64,000 nucleotides of DNA from Salarchaeum sp. JOR-1 (lineage in GTDB: Archaea; Halobacteriota; Halobacteria; Halobacteriales; Halobacteriaceae), in assembly GCF_007833275.1 (NCBI RefSeq), contig NZ_CP042241.1, positions 806,001-870,000 on the forward strand, written 5' to 3'. Shown piece by piece: positions 32,740-41,927 of this stretch. Position numbers and translations under genes: made by a program. The notes under the pieces are model-generated. The model searched no databases. It had not been told where the DNA came from and saw nothing but the letters and a program-made list of their open reading frames with translations. How positions within the stretch are numbered: position 1 is the first letter of the stretch; every line of letters begins with the position of its first letter.

Positions 32740-33333
32740 CTACGCGGGCTGTTCGACCGATTCCTCGTCGTCGAGGCTCTCCAGGGCTTCGATTGCACCC
32801 TCGGTGTACCGCGAGAGCGGGAGATCGTACTCCTCCTCGGCGCGGCGGGCGTACTCGTTGCCCTCCTCTTCGAACGTTTCGACGCGTTCGAGGGTGCGTT
32901 CGGCGGTCTCCACCACCCAGCGGTCGCGCACGTCGGCGGTGACCTCGGTGATGGACTCGGGCCGCACGGAGACGTTCACGGATCCGTCCTCGGTCTCGTA
33001 GGTCCGCGGCTTCCCGACGATGGCGACGTAACTCGGCGTGTCGAGGTCGCGGAGCGCGGACGCGGCTTCCGGCTGGTACTGGCCGGCGTAGACGAAGAAC
33101 GTCCCGGTCGGGTCGACGACCCGGCCGCGCCAGTACTCGGAGTCCTCGCCCACGTCCTCCGTCTCGGTGAGCGTGCCGACGATGAACACGCGGTTCGCCT
33201 GCTCTCCCGTGGGGAGGAGGCTGTAGACGGGCGCGCGCTCGTCGTCGGATTCCTTGAACGTGAACGTGGCGTCGTTGAACTCGGTGGCGAAGACGCGGCG
33301 GGCGACCTCGCGCGTGGGGGCACTCTGACTCAT
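32740..33333 (-). CDS. RPA-associated protein (RPAP type)
   Basis: This is the partner of haloarchaeal replication protein A. The 197 residues have an N-terminal acidic region, an OB-fold-like core (about 40-135: RVFIVGTLTETEDVGED, WRGRVVDPTGTFFVYAGQYQPEA, SYVAIVGKPRTYETEDG) and a helical acidic C-terminus. Its ATG abuts the RPA stop codon with no gap (TAA then ATG), so the two proteins are made from one transcript. The pairing matches the rpa-rpap operons known in Haloferax, where both proteins support DNA repair. Confidence 0.9.
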   Translation of the reverse strand: MSQSAPTREVARRVFATEFNDATFTFKESDDERAPVYSLLPTGEQANRVFIVGTLTETEDVGEDSEYWRGRVVDPTGTFFVYAGQYQPEAASALRDLDTPSYVAIVGKPRTYETEDGSVNVSVRPESITEVTADVRDRWVVETAERTLERVETFEEEGNEYARRAEEEYDLPLSRYTEGAIEALESLDDEESVEQPA

Positions 33334-34266
33334 TTACATCGACCTCGCTTTGATGAGAACCGCTTCGGCATCATCCGGTGCGGACAGTTCCTCGATGTCG
33401 TTCGCGAGCACGTACCGACCGAGCGTCGGCCCGCTCACCCGGTAGTACCGACCGAGCACGCGGTCACGCATCTCGTCGGCGACGACGGTCGTGTCGAGGG
33501 CGTCCTTCGCCATCTGCTTCGCCTCCTCCAGGCCGATGCCCGTGAGGGACTCTGTGGACTCGTCGTTGAAGATGACTTCGTGCACGTCCTCGCCGTCGTC
33601 CAGCACGCCCTTGATGCGGAGGTCGAACTCGCCCTCGACCTCGCCGTGCTCGCTGCAGCGGCCGTTCTGGAGGACGCGCGTGCAGTCCTCCTCCGGGCAG
33701 CGCTTGATCAGGCCGCTCCCGGACTGGATGTCCACGAGCGCGCCCTCGACTGTTTCGGCGTTGTCGCCGACCTCGAGGTCTTCGTCGAGTTCCTCGATGG
33801 TCGTCGTGCGGTTGAGCTTCACCGAGAACCGGCCCTGGTACTCGTCGGTCACGACGTTCCCGAACCGGTACACGGTGTCCTCGTCGAGCTCGGGGAGGTC
33901 GGACTTCGCCCACTTCGTGAACTTGATCGTGCCCGTCGGGTCGCCCAGGAGACCGACCTGGCCGACGGAGTCGCTCCGCGGCTCCCAGAGGTCGACGACC
34001 TTCGCCGTGATGTCCACCCACTGCTCCGCTTCGTCCACGTCCTCGACCTGCACGGTCTCGTTCCCGCCGCGACTCCCGATGTCGTCGCGCTCGAGCCCGG
34101 CTTCGTCGAGGTAGTGGCTCTCGACGCTCCGTCGCGCCTCGCTCAGGGGGACTTTGTACTCGGAGACGAGTCTGTCGAGGCGCTCCTCTATCTCGTCTTC
34201 GGTGACGTCGACGTGGTCCGAGAACTGTTCGTACAGGTCGCTCGCTGTCTGCTGTATGTCGCTCAT
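33334..34266 (-). CDS. rpa: Replication protein A (single-strand DNA-binding)
   Basis: RPA coats single-stranded DNA in replication, repair and recombination. The 310-residue chain starts at the ATG at 34266 (MSDIQQTASDLYEQF); an upstream reading adds an unrelated stretch. An N-terminal helical region (1-60) is followed by OB folds (about 75-150 and 150-190) and a zinc finger formed by C190, C195, C204 and H207. The C-terminal region has VLGRYYRVSGPTLGRYVLAND. The layout with a downstream RPAP gene resembles the Haloferax rpa1 or rpa3 loci; which one cannot be said. Confidence 0.92.
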   Translation of the reverse strand: MSDIQQTASDLYEQFSDHVDVTEDEIEERLDRLVSEYKVPLSEARRSVESHYLDEAGLERDDIGSRGGNETVQVEDVDEAEQWVDITAKVVDLWEPRSDSVGQVGLLGDPTGTIKFTKWAKSDLPELDEDTVYRFGNVVTDEYQGRFSVKLNRTTTIEELDEDLEVGDNAETVEGALVDIQSGSGLIKRCPEEDCTRVLQNGRCSEHGEVEGEFDLRIKGVLDDGEDVHEVIFNDESTESLTGIGLEEAKQMAKDALDTTVVADEMRDRVLGRYYRVSGPTLGRYVLANDIEELSAPDDAEAVLIKARSM

Positions 34267-34389
34267 CGTTGGTTCCTGTCTCCGCGTGTGTTTCGGTGGG
34301 AGACACCTGTGGATAGGCCGTCTTTCCGTATAAACCCTCGTCAACCGGGGTGAAAGTAGAGTTTAGGGGATGGCGACAGACCACCCGGT

Positions 34390-35382
34390 ATGGACACCGT
34401 TGCGCTCCTGCTCGCGGGCGGCACCGGCACCCGATTGTACCCCGCGAGCCGGAGCGACCGCCCGAAACAGTTTCTCACACTGGACGGCGAGCGCTCGCTC
34501 CTCCGCCGCACCGCCGACCGCGTCGGGTTCGCCGACCACGTCTACGTCGCGACCCGCGAGGCGTACGCCGACCGCGTCCGCGACATCGTCCCCGAAGCCG
34601 GCGTGCTCGTCGAACCCGCGGCGAAGGACACCGGGCCCGCGCTCGCGTACGCGACACACCGAATCCGGGAACAGGTCGGTTCGTGCACGGTTCTCTGCCT
34701 CCCGAGCGACCACCGGGTCGACGGCGACTTCGAACCGACCGCTCGAACCGCGCTCGCCGCCGCCCGCGACGGCTTCCTCGCGACGGTGGGCGTCGAACCC
34801 ACGCGGCCCGCCACCGGCTACGGCTACATCGAACCCGGCGCGGCGCACGACGGCTACCGCGAGGTCGCCGCGTTCCACGAGAAACCCGACGCGGACACCG
34901 CCCGCCGGTATGTCGAACGCGGCTGGCTCTGGAACGCCGGCATGTTCGCGTGGGCGCCCGACGCGTTCCTCGCGGCCGCACGGGACGGCCCGCTCGCCCC
35001 GCTCGTGGACGCGCTCGATGCGGGAGACCCGGAACGCGGATTTGCGGCCGTTGAGTCCGTAAGCGTGGACTACAGCGTGATGGAAGCCACTGATCAGGCC
35101 GCCGTCGTCCCCGCGGATTTCGACTGGGACGACCTCGGGTCGTGGGACGCCCTGGCTCGCGTCCGCGACACCGACGCCGACGGAAACGCCGTCCTCGGTG
35201 ACGCACTCGCCATCGACACCGCGGACTCGGTGCTCGCGAGCGACGACAAACACGTCACCGCCATCGGCGTCGAGAATCTGGTCGTCGCGGCCTACGACGA
35301 CCGCGTGCTCGTCGTTCCCCGCGGGGAGAGCCAGCGCGTCCGCGACGCCGTGCGCGAACTCCGCGAAACCGACCTGTTCTAG
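34390..35382 (+). CDS. Mannose-1-phosphate guanylyltransferase
   Basis: The enzyme makes GDP-mannose from mannose 1-phosphate and GTP, a donor for glycans and glycolipids. It has 330 residues. The nucleotide-binding signature is LAGGTGTRLYPASRSDRPKQF near the N-terminus. CLPSDHRV, TGYGYIEPG, FHEKPD and WNAGMFAW are the family motifs, in order. There is no C-terminal isomerase domain, so it is the short monofunctional form. It stands alone, divergent from rpa and convergent with tfx (overlap of four bases). The glycosyltransferase at 30226 could be a downstream user, which is inference. Confidence 0.92.
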   Translation: MDTVALLLAGGTGTRLYPASRSDRPKQFLTLDGERSLLRRTADRVGFADHVYVATREAYADRVRDIVPEAGVLVEPAAKDTGPALAYATHRIREQVGSCTVLCLPSDHRVDGDFEPTARTALAAARDGFLATVGVEPTRPATGYGYIEPGAAHDGYREVAAFHEKPDADTARRYVERGWLWNAGMFAWAPDAFLAAARDGPLAPLVDALDAGDPERGFAAVESVSVDYSVMEATDQAAVVPADFDWDDLGSWDALARVRDTDADGNAVLGDALAIDTADSVLASDDKHVTAIGVENLVVAAYDDRVLVVPRGESQRVRDAVRELRETDLF

Positions 35383-35837
35383 TCGGGCGAGACCTGTACC
35401 CGCACGTCGCCCTCTCGCGTCACACTCACGATAACAGGCGTCCGAACCTCCCGCCCGGAAATCGCGTCCCCCGCCGCCTCGCTCACGCGCGTCATCATAT
35501 CCACGGCCGAATACGCGACTTTCACGCCCGCGTCGTCGCACGCGTCGAACACGGTCTCCGGCACGTCGTAGAGATCCGTTCCTTCCTCGACCTCCACCTG
35601 CACCGGCGCTTCCAGCGCGTCGGCGAACGCCACGGTCTCTCGCGCCTTCGCCACGTTCTCCCGCGCCGCCGCTTCCACATTCGAGATGTTCGCACGGGAC
35701 GTTCCGAGCGACGCCGCGATATCCGCCTGCGCCACCCCACGCTCGCGCAACGCCAAGACCTCCGCTTGCCGCCGCGTCAACACGTTCTCCGACGCGTCGA
35801 ACCCCGTCCGCGCCAGGAGGTCGTCCGCGTCGATCAA
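35379..35837 (-). CDS. tfx: Tfx-family DNA-binding protein
   Basis: Tfx proteins are archaeal transcription regulators, first described at a molybdenum-related operon in Methanothermobacter. The 152 residues have an N-terminal helix-turn-helix (LTRRQAEVLALRERGVAQADIAASLGTSRANIS split over about residues 20-55) and a C-terminal domain (about 75-150). The start is TTG at 35837 within a TTGA overlap with the preceding gene's stop, an unusual codon but the only one that keeps the conserved N-terminus. The targets are unknown. Confidence 0.88.
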   Translation of the reverse strand: MIDADDLLARTGFDASENVLTRRQAEVLALRERGVAQADIAASLGTSRANISNVEAAARENVAKARETVAFADALEAPVQVEVEEGTDLYDVPETVFDACDDAGVKVAYSAVDMMTRVSEAAGDAISGREVRTPVIVSVTREGDVRVQVSPD

Positions 35838-36280
35838 CTCCCCCAGAAGTTCTCCCGACTCCCCAGCCGCGGATCGTCCTCCTCTTCCCCGCTCTCGCGG
35901 CCCTCCGTGTCCGCCGCCGTCGCGTCCTCGACCTCGCCGTCCTCGTCGGGAAGCTTCTCGATGAGGTCCGCGCGGGCGTAGTTCGACTTCACGTTCGTCA
36001 CTTCCGCCCGCACCCGCGCCGGCGGCAACACGCCATCCACCATCACGATGAACCCGGTTCCCTCGTGGCGGCCCACGCCAGCCCCCGACTCGTGCATGTC
36101 CTCCACGTCGATGACGATCTCTTCACCGGGAACCACCGGCGCGGTTTTCAACTCCTCTATGGGTTGATTGTAGTTGTTACACCACTCCTTCCCGCCTCGG
36201 TCCCCGTAATACTGACACCCCATCCCCTCGATCCGCTCCGAGAAGCCCGGGCATTCGTCCGCGATTGGACAGTCGGCCAT
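35834..36280 (-). CDS. TRAM-domain protein with N-terminal cysteine motif
   Basis: The product has 148 residues. The N-terminus has four cysteines (C4, C10, C22, C34) arranged as CPIADEC...GCQYYG...EWCNNYN, possibly a metal site. The middle (about 50-110) is a TRAM domain (GEEIVIDVEDMHESGAGVGR and GFIVMVDGVLPPARVRAEV), a small RNA-binding beta barrel. TRAM proteins act as RNA chaperones in some archaea. The acidic C-terminus is typical of halophiles. It is coupled to tfx by a TTGA overlap. Confidence 0.88.
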   Translation of the reverse strand: MADCPIADECPGFSERIEGMGCQYYGDRGGKEWCNNYNQPIEELKTAPVVPGEEIVIDVEDMHESGAGVGRHEGTGFIVMVDGVLPPARVRAEVTNVKSNYARADLIEKLPDEDGEVEDATAADTEGRESGEEEDDPRLGSRENFWGS

Positions 36281-36337
36281 ACCACGTCTTCGCGCCGCGC
36301 GCTCTAAAAGCGTTCCTCACCCACCGTTTTACTCTGC

Positions 36338-36406
36338 GGGTCGCCGGAGGCGACCCCTCCTCCAAAAAATCTGGACCAAAAAACGCCGAGCGGCTCTGCC
36401 GCTCGG
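36338..36406. repeat. Intergenic pair of hairpin-forming inverted repeats
   Basis: Two perfect 8-bp inverted repeats lie in the 247-base gap between two divergent genes. They are GGGTCGCC-GGA-GGCGACCC (36338-36356) and CCGAGCGG-CTCTG-CCGCTCGG (36386-36406), separated by AAAAAATCTGGACC. The composition resembles a small REP-like element. No protein is readable across it. Confidence 0.5.
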
Positions 36407-36527
36407 TACGAATCTGGGTCTCTACCGCCCCGCTCCGCATTCGCCCTGTTCCGCGCCCCCTCACGTGTTCGTCCCGTCCACTGACACGAGCGCAAGACTC
36501 ATACGCGCGCCGGACAACCGCGTTGGC

Positions 36528-38789
36528 GTGGAGTTCGCCCCAGTCGTCGCGTGGCTGGGAGTCGTCCTCGCGCTCGCCGCCGCTGCCCTCCCCATCGCCG
36601 ACCGCGTGTTCCGCGGGTTCCCCGACAGCGGCGCGTCGTTCGCCCCAGCGACGGCCCTCGCCACCGTCACGGTCTTCGCGTACTGGCTCGGCCACCTCGC
36701 CTACGGCCGGTTCGTCAGCCTCGCCGCCGCCGGCGTCCTCGTCCTCGTCGGCGTCGCGCTCTGGGGCTGGCGACGCCCCCGCCTCGCTCGCGCCCGCCTC
36801 CCGTTCGCCGTTTTCCTGCTCGCGTTCGCCTTTCTGGTGGTCGTGCGCGCGTACGACCCCGGAATTCATCCGGCCGGCGGCGAGAAGTTCCTCGACTTCG
36901 GCCTCCTGAACGTCATCCTCCGCGCCGACTACCTCCCGCCCGAGGACGTGTGGTTCGCGGGCGAACGCCTCCGATATTACTACGGCGCGCAACTCGCCAC
37001 AGCGACCCTCGTCCACCTCACCGGCGTCACGCCGAGCGTCGCGTACAACCTCGCGCTCGCCACGTTCTACGCCACGCTCGTCACCGGCGCGTTCGGCCTC
37101 GCGCGCGCCGCCGCCACCCACACCGACCGGGACGGCGTCCTCGCCGGCGTCCTCGCCGCGTTCCTCGTCGGTCTCGCCGGCACGCTCGCCACGCCGGTTC
37201 GCTTCCTGCTCGCGAACCTCGCGCCCGGGTTCGCGGCCGACCACGCCGCGTTCGCCTTCACCGGCATCCGCACCACCATTCCGAACGCCGTCGAGGCGGT
37301 CGCGGCCGACTGGTCGTTCTAGCTCGGGCGCTACGTCATCGAGGGAACCCTGACCGTCTCCCCGTTCTGGGCGTACCTCAACGGCGACCTGCACGCGCAC
37401 GTCGTCGCCGCGCCCTTCCTCGTTCTCGTCGCCGCGCTCGCCTACACGGTCTTCCGCGCCCGCGGACGCGCCCGGCTTGTCCGCCTCGCGTTGCTCGGCG
37501 TCGCCGGCGGCTTCCTCACGCTCGTCAACACGTGGGGGCTCCCCACGACCATCGGCCTCGCCGCGCTCGCGCTCGCGTTCTCCCCGCACACGCCCAGCCC
37601 CCGACAATTCGCCAGTTCGGTCGCGAACGAACTCGCGCGGTACGCCAGCGCCGTCGCCGGCGCGCTCACCGTCGCCGCGCTCGCCGTGCTCGTCGCCGCG
37701 CCCTTCCTCCTCTTCCACACGCCCGTCACCCACGGTGTCGGCTTCCTCCCGCCGCGCACCGCCCTCGGCCCGCTCCTCCTCGCCTACGGCGTCTTCCTCG
37801 CCGCGTTCGCGCTCGCCGTCCGCCGGTACGACCTCTCAGCCCCCCGTCCGCGCGTGGCGTTCGCGCTCGGTCTCCTCGCCGCCGCCCTTGCGGGCGTCCT
37901 GCTCGCACTCGACCTCGCCGCTGTCGTCGTCGTCGGCCCGCTCCTTGCCGCCGGCTGGTACGTCCTCCGCCGCCGCACGCCCGCGTTCTGGCTCGTCCTC
38001 CTCGTCGCCGGCGCCGGCCTCGTCCTCGCCGTCGAATTCGCGTACGCTCGCGTCTACCCCTTCGACCCCGCCGTCCCCCGCTGGAACACCGTGTACAAGG
38101 TCTCGATGCAGGTCTGGGTGCTCTGGGGAATCGGCGCCGCCGTCGCCGCCGCCGGCGTCCTCGAACGCGCCGCCGCCCGCGTTCGCTCCGCCGCCCCGCC
38201 GCTCCGCACCGCACGCGCGCTCGCCCCTGCCGTCGTCGTCGCCGTCCTCCTGCTCGGAGCCGCCGTCTTCCCCGCCGCGGCGCTCGTCCAGCACCACACT
38301 CTCGCCGGGGATCAACCCAGCCTCGACGGCACCCGCTACGTCGAGACCTACCACCCTTACGAGGCCGCCGCCGTCGACTGGCTCGACAGCCACGTCGACG
38401 GCACTCCGACGCTCCTCTCGAAACCCGGCCGCACCACCTACACGTGGGTCAACGCGCCCTCCAGCCTCACCGGCATCCCCACTGTCGTCGGCTGGACGCA
38501 CGAGAAGGGCTACCGCGGCGTCGACGCCTACACGACTCGCGCCACTGACGCCGCCTACATGCTCGACGCCGACTGGGACGCCGCCGCCCTCCTCCTCGAC
38601 TACTACGACGTCCAGTACGTCTACTACGGCCCGAACGAGCGCGAAGCCTACGGGCCCAGCATCTACGACAACCGCACCGGCGTCACCGTCGCCTACCAGA
38701 ACGAGGAAGTCACCATCTACGAAATCGACGCCGACGAAGCCTGCACCGCCGTCCGCGACAGCTGCCCGCCGGTCTCACCGTCGAGCTAA
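36528..38789 (+). pseudogene. DUF2298 (Chlor_Arch_YYY) membrane protein, interrupted by an in-frame TAG
   Basis: This is a large polytopic membrane protein of the DUF2298 family, with 753 codons and about 12-14 hydrophobic segments. The name-giving motif RLRYYYGAQ is present near residue 150. The reading frame is intact from the GTG at 36528 to 38789 except for one TAG at 37320-37322, in the context DWSF-stop-LGRYVIEGTLTVSPFW. The sequence and codon bias continue unchanged after it. One G-to-A change from TGG (Trp) would explain it. It is therefore a recent pseudogene, a sequencing error or a readthrough candidate. The family is thought to act in envelope glycan metabolism, which is not proven. 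Confidence 0.82.
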
Positions 38790-38815
38790 CACTAACGATT
38801 TTCGACGCGGCGACG

Positions 38816-39811
38816 CTACGCGAGCGGCGTCCGCTCGACGACCTGACCGTCGTAGGTCGGGTACTGCTCGACGATTTCGCCGCCCTCGACGTCGCCGTCC
38901 TCGACCATTTCTTCGAGCAGCCACCACGCGACCTCGACGTGCTCCGATTTGACGGTGTAGAACTCGCTCGGAACCCCCAGATCCTCGAAGCGCTCGCGGT
39001 CGGCGTGCGTCTTCCCGTAGACGAGCGTGCCGTCGTCGGTCACCTCGTCGAAGTCCCGGCGGATGTTCTCCGCCATCCGCTTCAGCCGGTTCCGGTGCTG
39101 CGCGGCGTCCTTGAACACGCTCGTGCAGAAGTATACCTTCTCGTGGCTCGCCATCTCCTCCAGAATCGCGTCCTTCGAGCCCTCGACGGCGCTCATGTGG
39201 CCGTCCTGGAGTTCGTAGCCCGCCTCCTGCATGCGCTCGTAGTTCCCCTGACTCATCTCGAACTCGTTGACGTTACAGAAGTCGGCCGCGCCCTCGTCGA
39301 GGAAGTCGAGGAACTCCTGTTCCGCGCGGATGCCGGGAATCTCGAACGCCGGCGTGAGCCCCTCTTCGCGAGCGACGTAGAGGATGTCCTCCCACTCGGT
39401 GCCGTGGAGGTCGCCCCACTGCTCGTAGGGCGGGTGGAACCGAATCTCGTCCAGGCCGGCCTCCGAGAGCCGCCGCATGTTCTCGCGGCCGCCCGTGATG
39501 CCCGTGTAGAGGTGGGTGTGGTGGTCGTCGCCGAACTCCTCCTTGAGCAGGCGGAGGTAGCGACACGTCTTATCCAGCGCTTCCTGGGGTTCGCCGCCCG
39601 TGATGGACGTGCCGAGCGCGTCCATCTTCTTCGCCTCCCGGATGATCTCCTCGTCGTCCTCGACCGGACGCTCGTTCGCGTACGTCTGCGTGACGTTCTT
39701 CCGGTTCTCACCGAGCGGGCAGTAGAAGCAGTCGCGCTGGTCGCAGTAGCCGTAGACGAACAGCACCATCTTCCCTCCGTTCGCGCACTGCTCACAGCCC
39801 TTCGAAATCAT
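38816..39811 (-). CDS. Radical SAM protein with CX4CX2C cluster motif
   Basis: The product has 331 residues. The cluster-binding motif is C23-DQRD-C28-FY-C31, a CX4CX2C variant of the usual CX3CX2C, preceded by an extra CxxC (C6, C9). ITGGEPQEA matches the glycine-rich SAM-binding motif, and FEIPG and later strands fit the partial TIM barrel. It appears to belong to the COG2108-type archaeal radical SAM proteins, whose reaction is unknown. The ATG at 39811 begins MISKGCEQCANGG. The gene is single, divergent from the DUF373 gene. Confidence 0.88.
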   Translation of the reverse strand: MISKGCEQCANGGKMVLFVYGYCDQRDCFYCPLGENRKNVTQTYANERPVEDDEEIIREAKKMDALGTSITGGEPQEALDKTCRYLRLLKEEFGDDHHTHLYTGITGGRENMRRLSEAGLDEIRFHPPYEQWGDLHGTEWEDILYVAREEGLTPAFEIPGIRAEQEFLDFLDEGAADFCNVNEFEMSQGNYERMQEAGYELQDGHMSAVEGSKDAILEEMASHEKVYFCTSVFKDAAQHRNRLKRMAENIRRDFDEVTDDGTLVYGKTHADRERFEDLGVPSEFYTVKSEHVEVAWWLLEEMVEDGDVEGGEIVEQYPTYDGQVVERTPLA

Positions 39812-39926
39812 TCGTTGTCCACGTTACTGCGTGAAGAGCCAAAAGCCGTGCGCTCCCGCGCCGCGCGTGCCACCGCGTCCCGCGCCTCCCGAAAGTCCTT
39901 AACCCTCACCGGCATACATCCCGCCG

Positions 39927-41009
39927 ATGCTGCTCGTTCTCTGCGTCGACCTCGACGACGACCTCGGCCGGAAGACCGGTCTCGACACGCCGGTCGTCGG
40001 CCGGGACGCCGTGGAGGACGCCGCCGTCTCCCTCGCCACCGCCGACCCCGAGGACTCCGACGTGAACGTCCTCTTCGAGGGCGTCCACCTCCACGACCGC
40101 CTCGACGCCGACGAGCGCGTCGAGGTCGCCGCCGTCACCGGCGTCGAGTCCGGCGGCGTCGCCGCGAACCGCGCGGTCGGCAGCGAGGTCGACGAAATCC
40201 TCGCCGGCCTCCAGACCAGCGAGCCGGTTCGCGCCATCGTCGTCACGGACGGCGCGCAGGACGAGTCCGTGGTTCCCGTCATCCGCTCCCGCGTCACCAT
40301 CGACGGCGTCCGCCGCGTCGTCGTTCGGCAGGCCCAGGATCTCGAATCAATGTACTACACGATCAAGCAGGTCCTGAACGACCCCGAGACCCGCGGCACG
40401 CTCCTCGTTCCGCTCGGCGTCCTCCTCCTCATCTACCCCCTGACCGTGCTCGCGAACGCCGTCGGCCTCCCCGGCACCGTGCTCGGCGTCGCGTCCGCCG
40501 TGCTCGGCCTCTACGTCCTCTTCCGCGGCCTCGGCCTGGAGGACGCCGTGGACTCCGCGGTCGACCGCGCGCGCAACGTCCTCTACACCGGCCGCGTCAC
40601 CATCATCACGTACGTCGTCGCCGCTGCCCTCCTCGCCGTCGGCGGCATGCAGGGCGTCACCCACCTCCAGACCGTCCGCGACGCCGCCCCCGACCCCGAC
40701 GCCGCGACCATCGTCGCCGCCCTCCTCTTCGGCGCCGTCCGCTGGTTCGCCGCCGCCGGCCTCACCAGCAGCCTCGGCCAGATCACGGACGAGTACCTCG
40801 CCGACCGATTCAAGTGGCGGTACCTGAACGCGCCGTTCTACGTCCTCGCCATCACCGCCGTCCTCCACGCGCTCAGCGCGTACGTCCTCGGCTACGTCAC
40901 CCTTCCCGTGCTCGCGCTCGTGCTCACCGCCGGCACGCTCCTCAGCGTCGTCAGCACGCTCACGTTCGCCGTTATCGAGAGCCGCAGAAACCCCGCTGAC
41001 GCGGGCTAG
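39927..41009 (+). CDS. DUF373-family membrane protein
   Basis: The product has 360 residues. The N-terminal soluble half begins MLLVLCVDLDDDLGRKTG, the family hallmark, with possibly metal-binding aspartates and the segments VNVLFEGVHLHDRLDADE and IVVTDGAQDESVVPVI. The second half has about six membrane helices. The function of this archaeal family is not established. A TATA-like CTTAACC lies about 25-32 bases before the ATG. The stop overlaps the convergent prenyl synthase gene by four bases. Confidence 0.9.
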   Translation: MLLVLCVDLDDDLGRKTGLDTPVVGRDAVEDAAVSLATADPEDSDVNVLFEGVHLHDRLDADERVEVAAVTGVESGGVAANRAVGSEVDEILAGLQTSEPVRAIVVTDGAQDESVVPVIRSRVTIDGVRRVVVRQAQDLESMYYTIKQVLNDPETRGTLLVPLGVLLLIYPLTVLANAVGLPGTVLGVASAVLGLYVLFRGLGLEDAVDSAVDRARNVLYTGRVTIITYVVAAALLAVGGMQGVTHLQTVRDAAPDPDAATIVAALLFGAVRWFAAAGLTSSLGQITDEYLADRFKWRYLNAPFYVLAITAVLHALSAYVLGYVTLPVLALVLTAGTLLSVVSTLTFAVIESRRNPADAG

Positions 41010-41845
41010 CGCTCCCGTTCGACCACGAATCCCGCGAGCTCTTCGAGGTAGGTGCGGGCGTCGCCGTCCACGAGGTCGAGGCTCTCCAGCGCCGCTCTCG
41101 CCTGTGCGCTCTCCGCGTCCGCGAGTTCGTTCACGTCTTCGACGGGGCGGTCGGTCACCCGCACCACCGATGGCCGCTCCAGCACCTCGTCCTGGCCCGC
41201 GGGCTTCCCGAGCGCCGCGGTGTCAGCGGTCGCGTCGAGCACGTCGTCCCGAATCTGGAACGCCACCCCGACGTGCTCCGCGTACTCCCCGACTGTCTCC
41301 ACCGCGGTCTCGTCCGCGTCCGCCGCGATAGCGCCGAGCTCGGCCGCCGCGCGGAACAGCGCGCCCGTCTTCCGGCGCGCGAGCGTCATGTACTCGTCTT
41401 CGGTCTCCGGGCGGTCGACGAGCTCCATCGCCTCGCCCTCGCCCAGTTCGACCATCGCGTCCGCCACCGCGCTCATCGCGCGCGGGTCGTCGAACAGCGC
41501 GAACGCCTCCCCCAGCAGGCCGTCTGACGCGATCAGCGCCGGCCCGTATCCGGCCGCAGCCCACGCCGACGCCTCGCCCCGCCGCAGCTCCGAGCGGTCG
41601 ATGATGTCGTCCACCACGAGCGAGGCGTTGTGCACGAGTTCGATGCCGACGCCGAAGTCGAGCGCGTCCGCGGGGTCGCCCCCCATCGCTTCACACACCA
41701 ACAGCGTCAACGTCGGACGGACGCGCTTCCCGCCCGCGAGAACGGCGTCCGCGAGCTGGTCTGACAGCTCCGCGGGGTCGACGCGCGCCACGACCTCCGC
41801 CAGCCGCTCCTCGACGCGCTCGCGACGCGCCTCGACGTACTCCAT
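41006..41845 (-). CDS. Polyprenyl diphosphate synthase family
   Basis: This trans-prenyltransferase condenses isopentenyl diphosphate with allylic diphosphates to give C20 or longer chains for archaeal lipids or quinones. It has 279 residues, shorter than the standard of about 340. The first aspartate-rich motif is VVDDIIDRS (DDxxD), the IPP-binding GGKRVRP is near residue 40, and the second motif is IRDDVLD. Product length cannot be read from motifs alone. The ATG at 41845 (MEYVEARRER) is preferred to a GTG two codons upstream. Confidence 0.9.
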   Translation of the reverse strand: MEYVEARRERVEERLAEVVARVDPAELSDQLADAVLAGGKRVRPTLTLLVCEAMGGDPADALDFGVGIELVHNASLVVDDIIDRSELRRGEASAWAAAGYGPALIASDGLLGEAFALFDDPRAMSAVADAMVELGEGEAMELVDRPETEDEYMTLARRKTGALFRAAAELGAIAADADETAVETVGEYAEHVGVAFQIRDDVLDATADTAALGKPAGQDEVLERPSVVRVTDRPVEDVNELADAESAQARAALESLDLVDGDARTYLEELAGFVVERER

Positions 41846-41927
41846 TACCACCTAGTCGGGGCTTCACGCATTTCACTCCCTCGGAACTCGCCGTCAACGT
41901 TACGTGCCAGCGGCCGCCTCTCGACGT

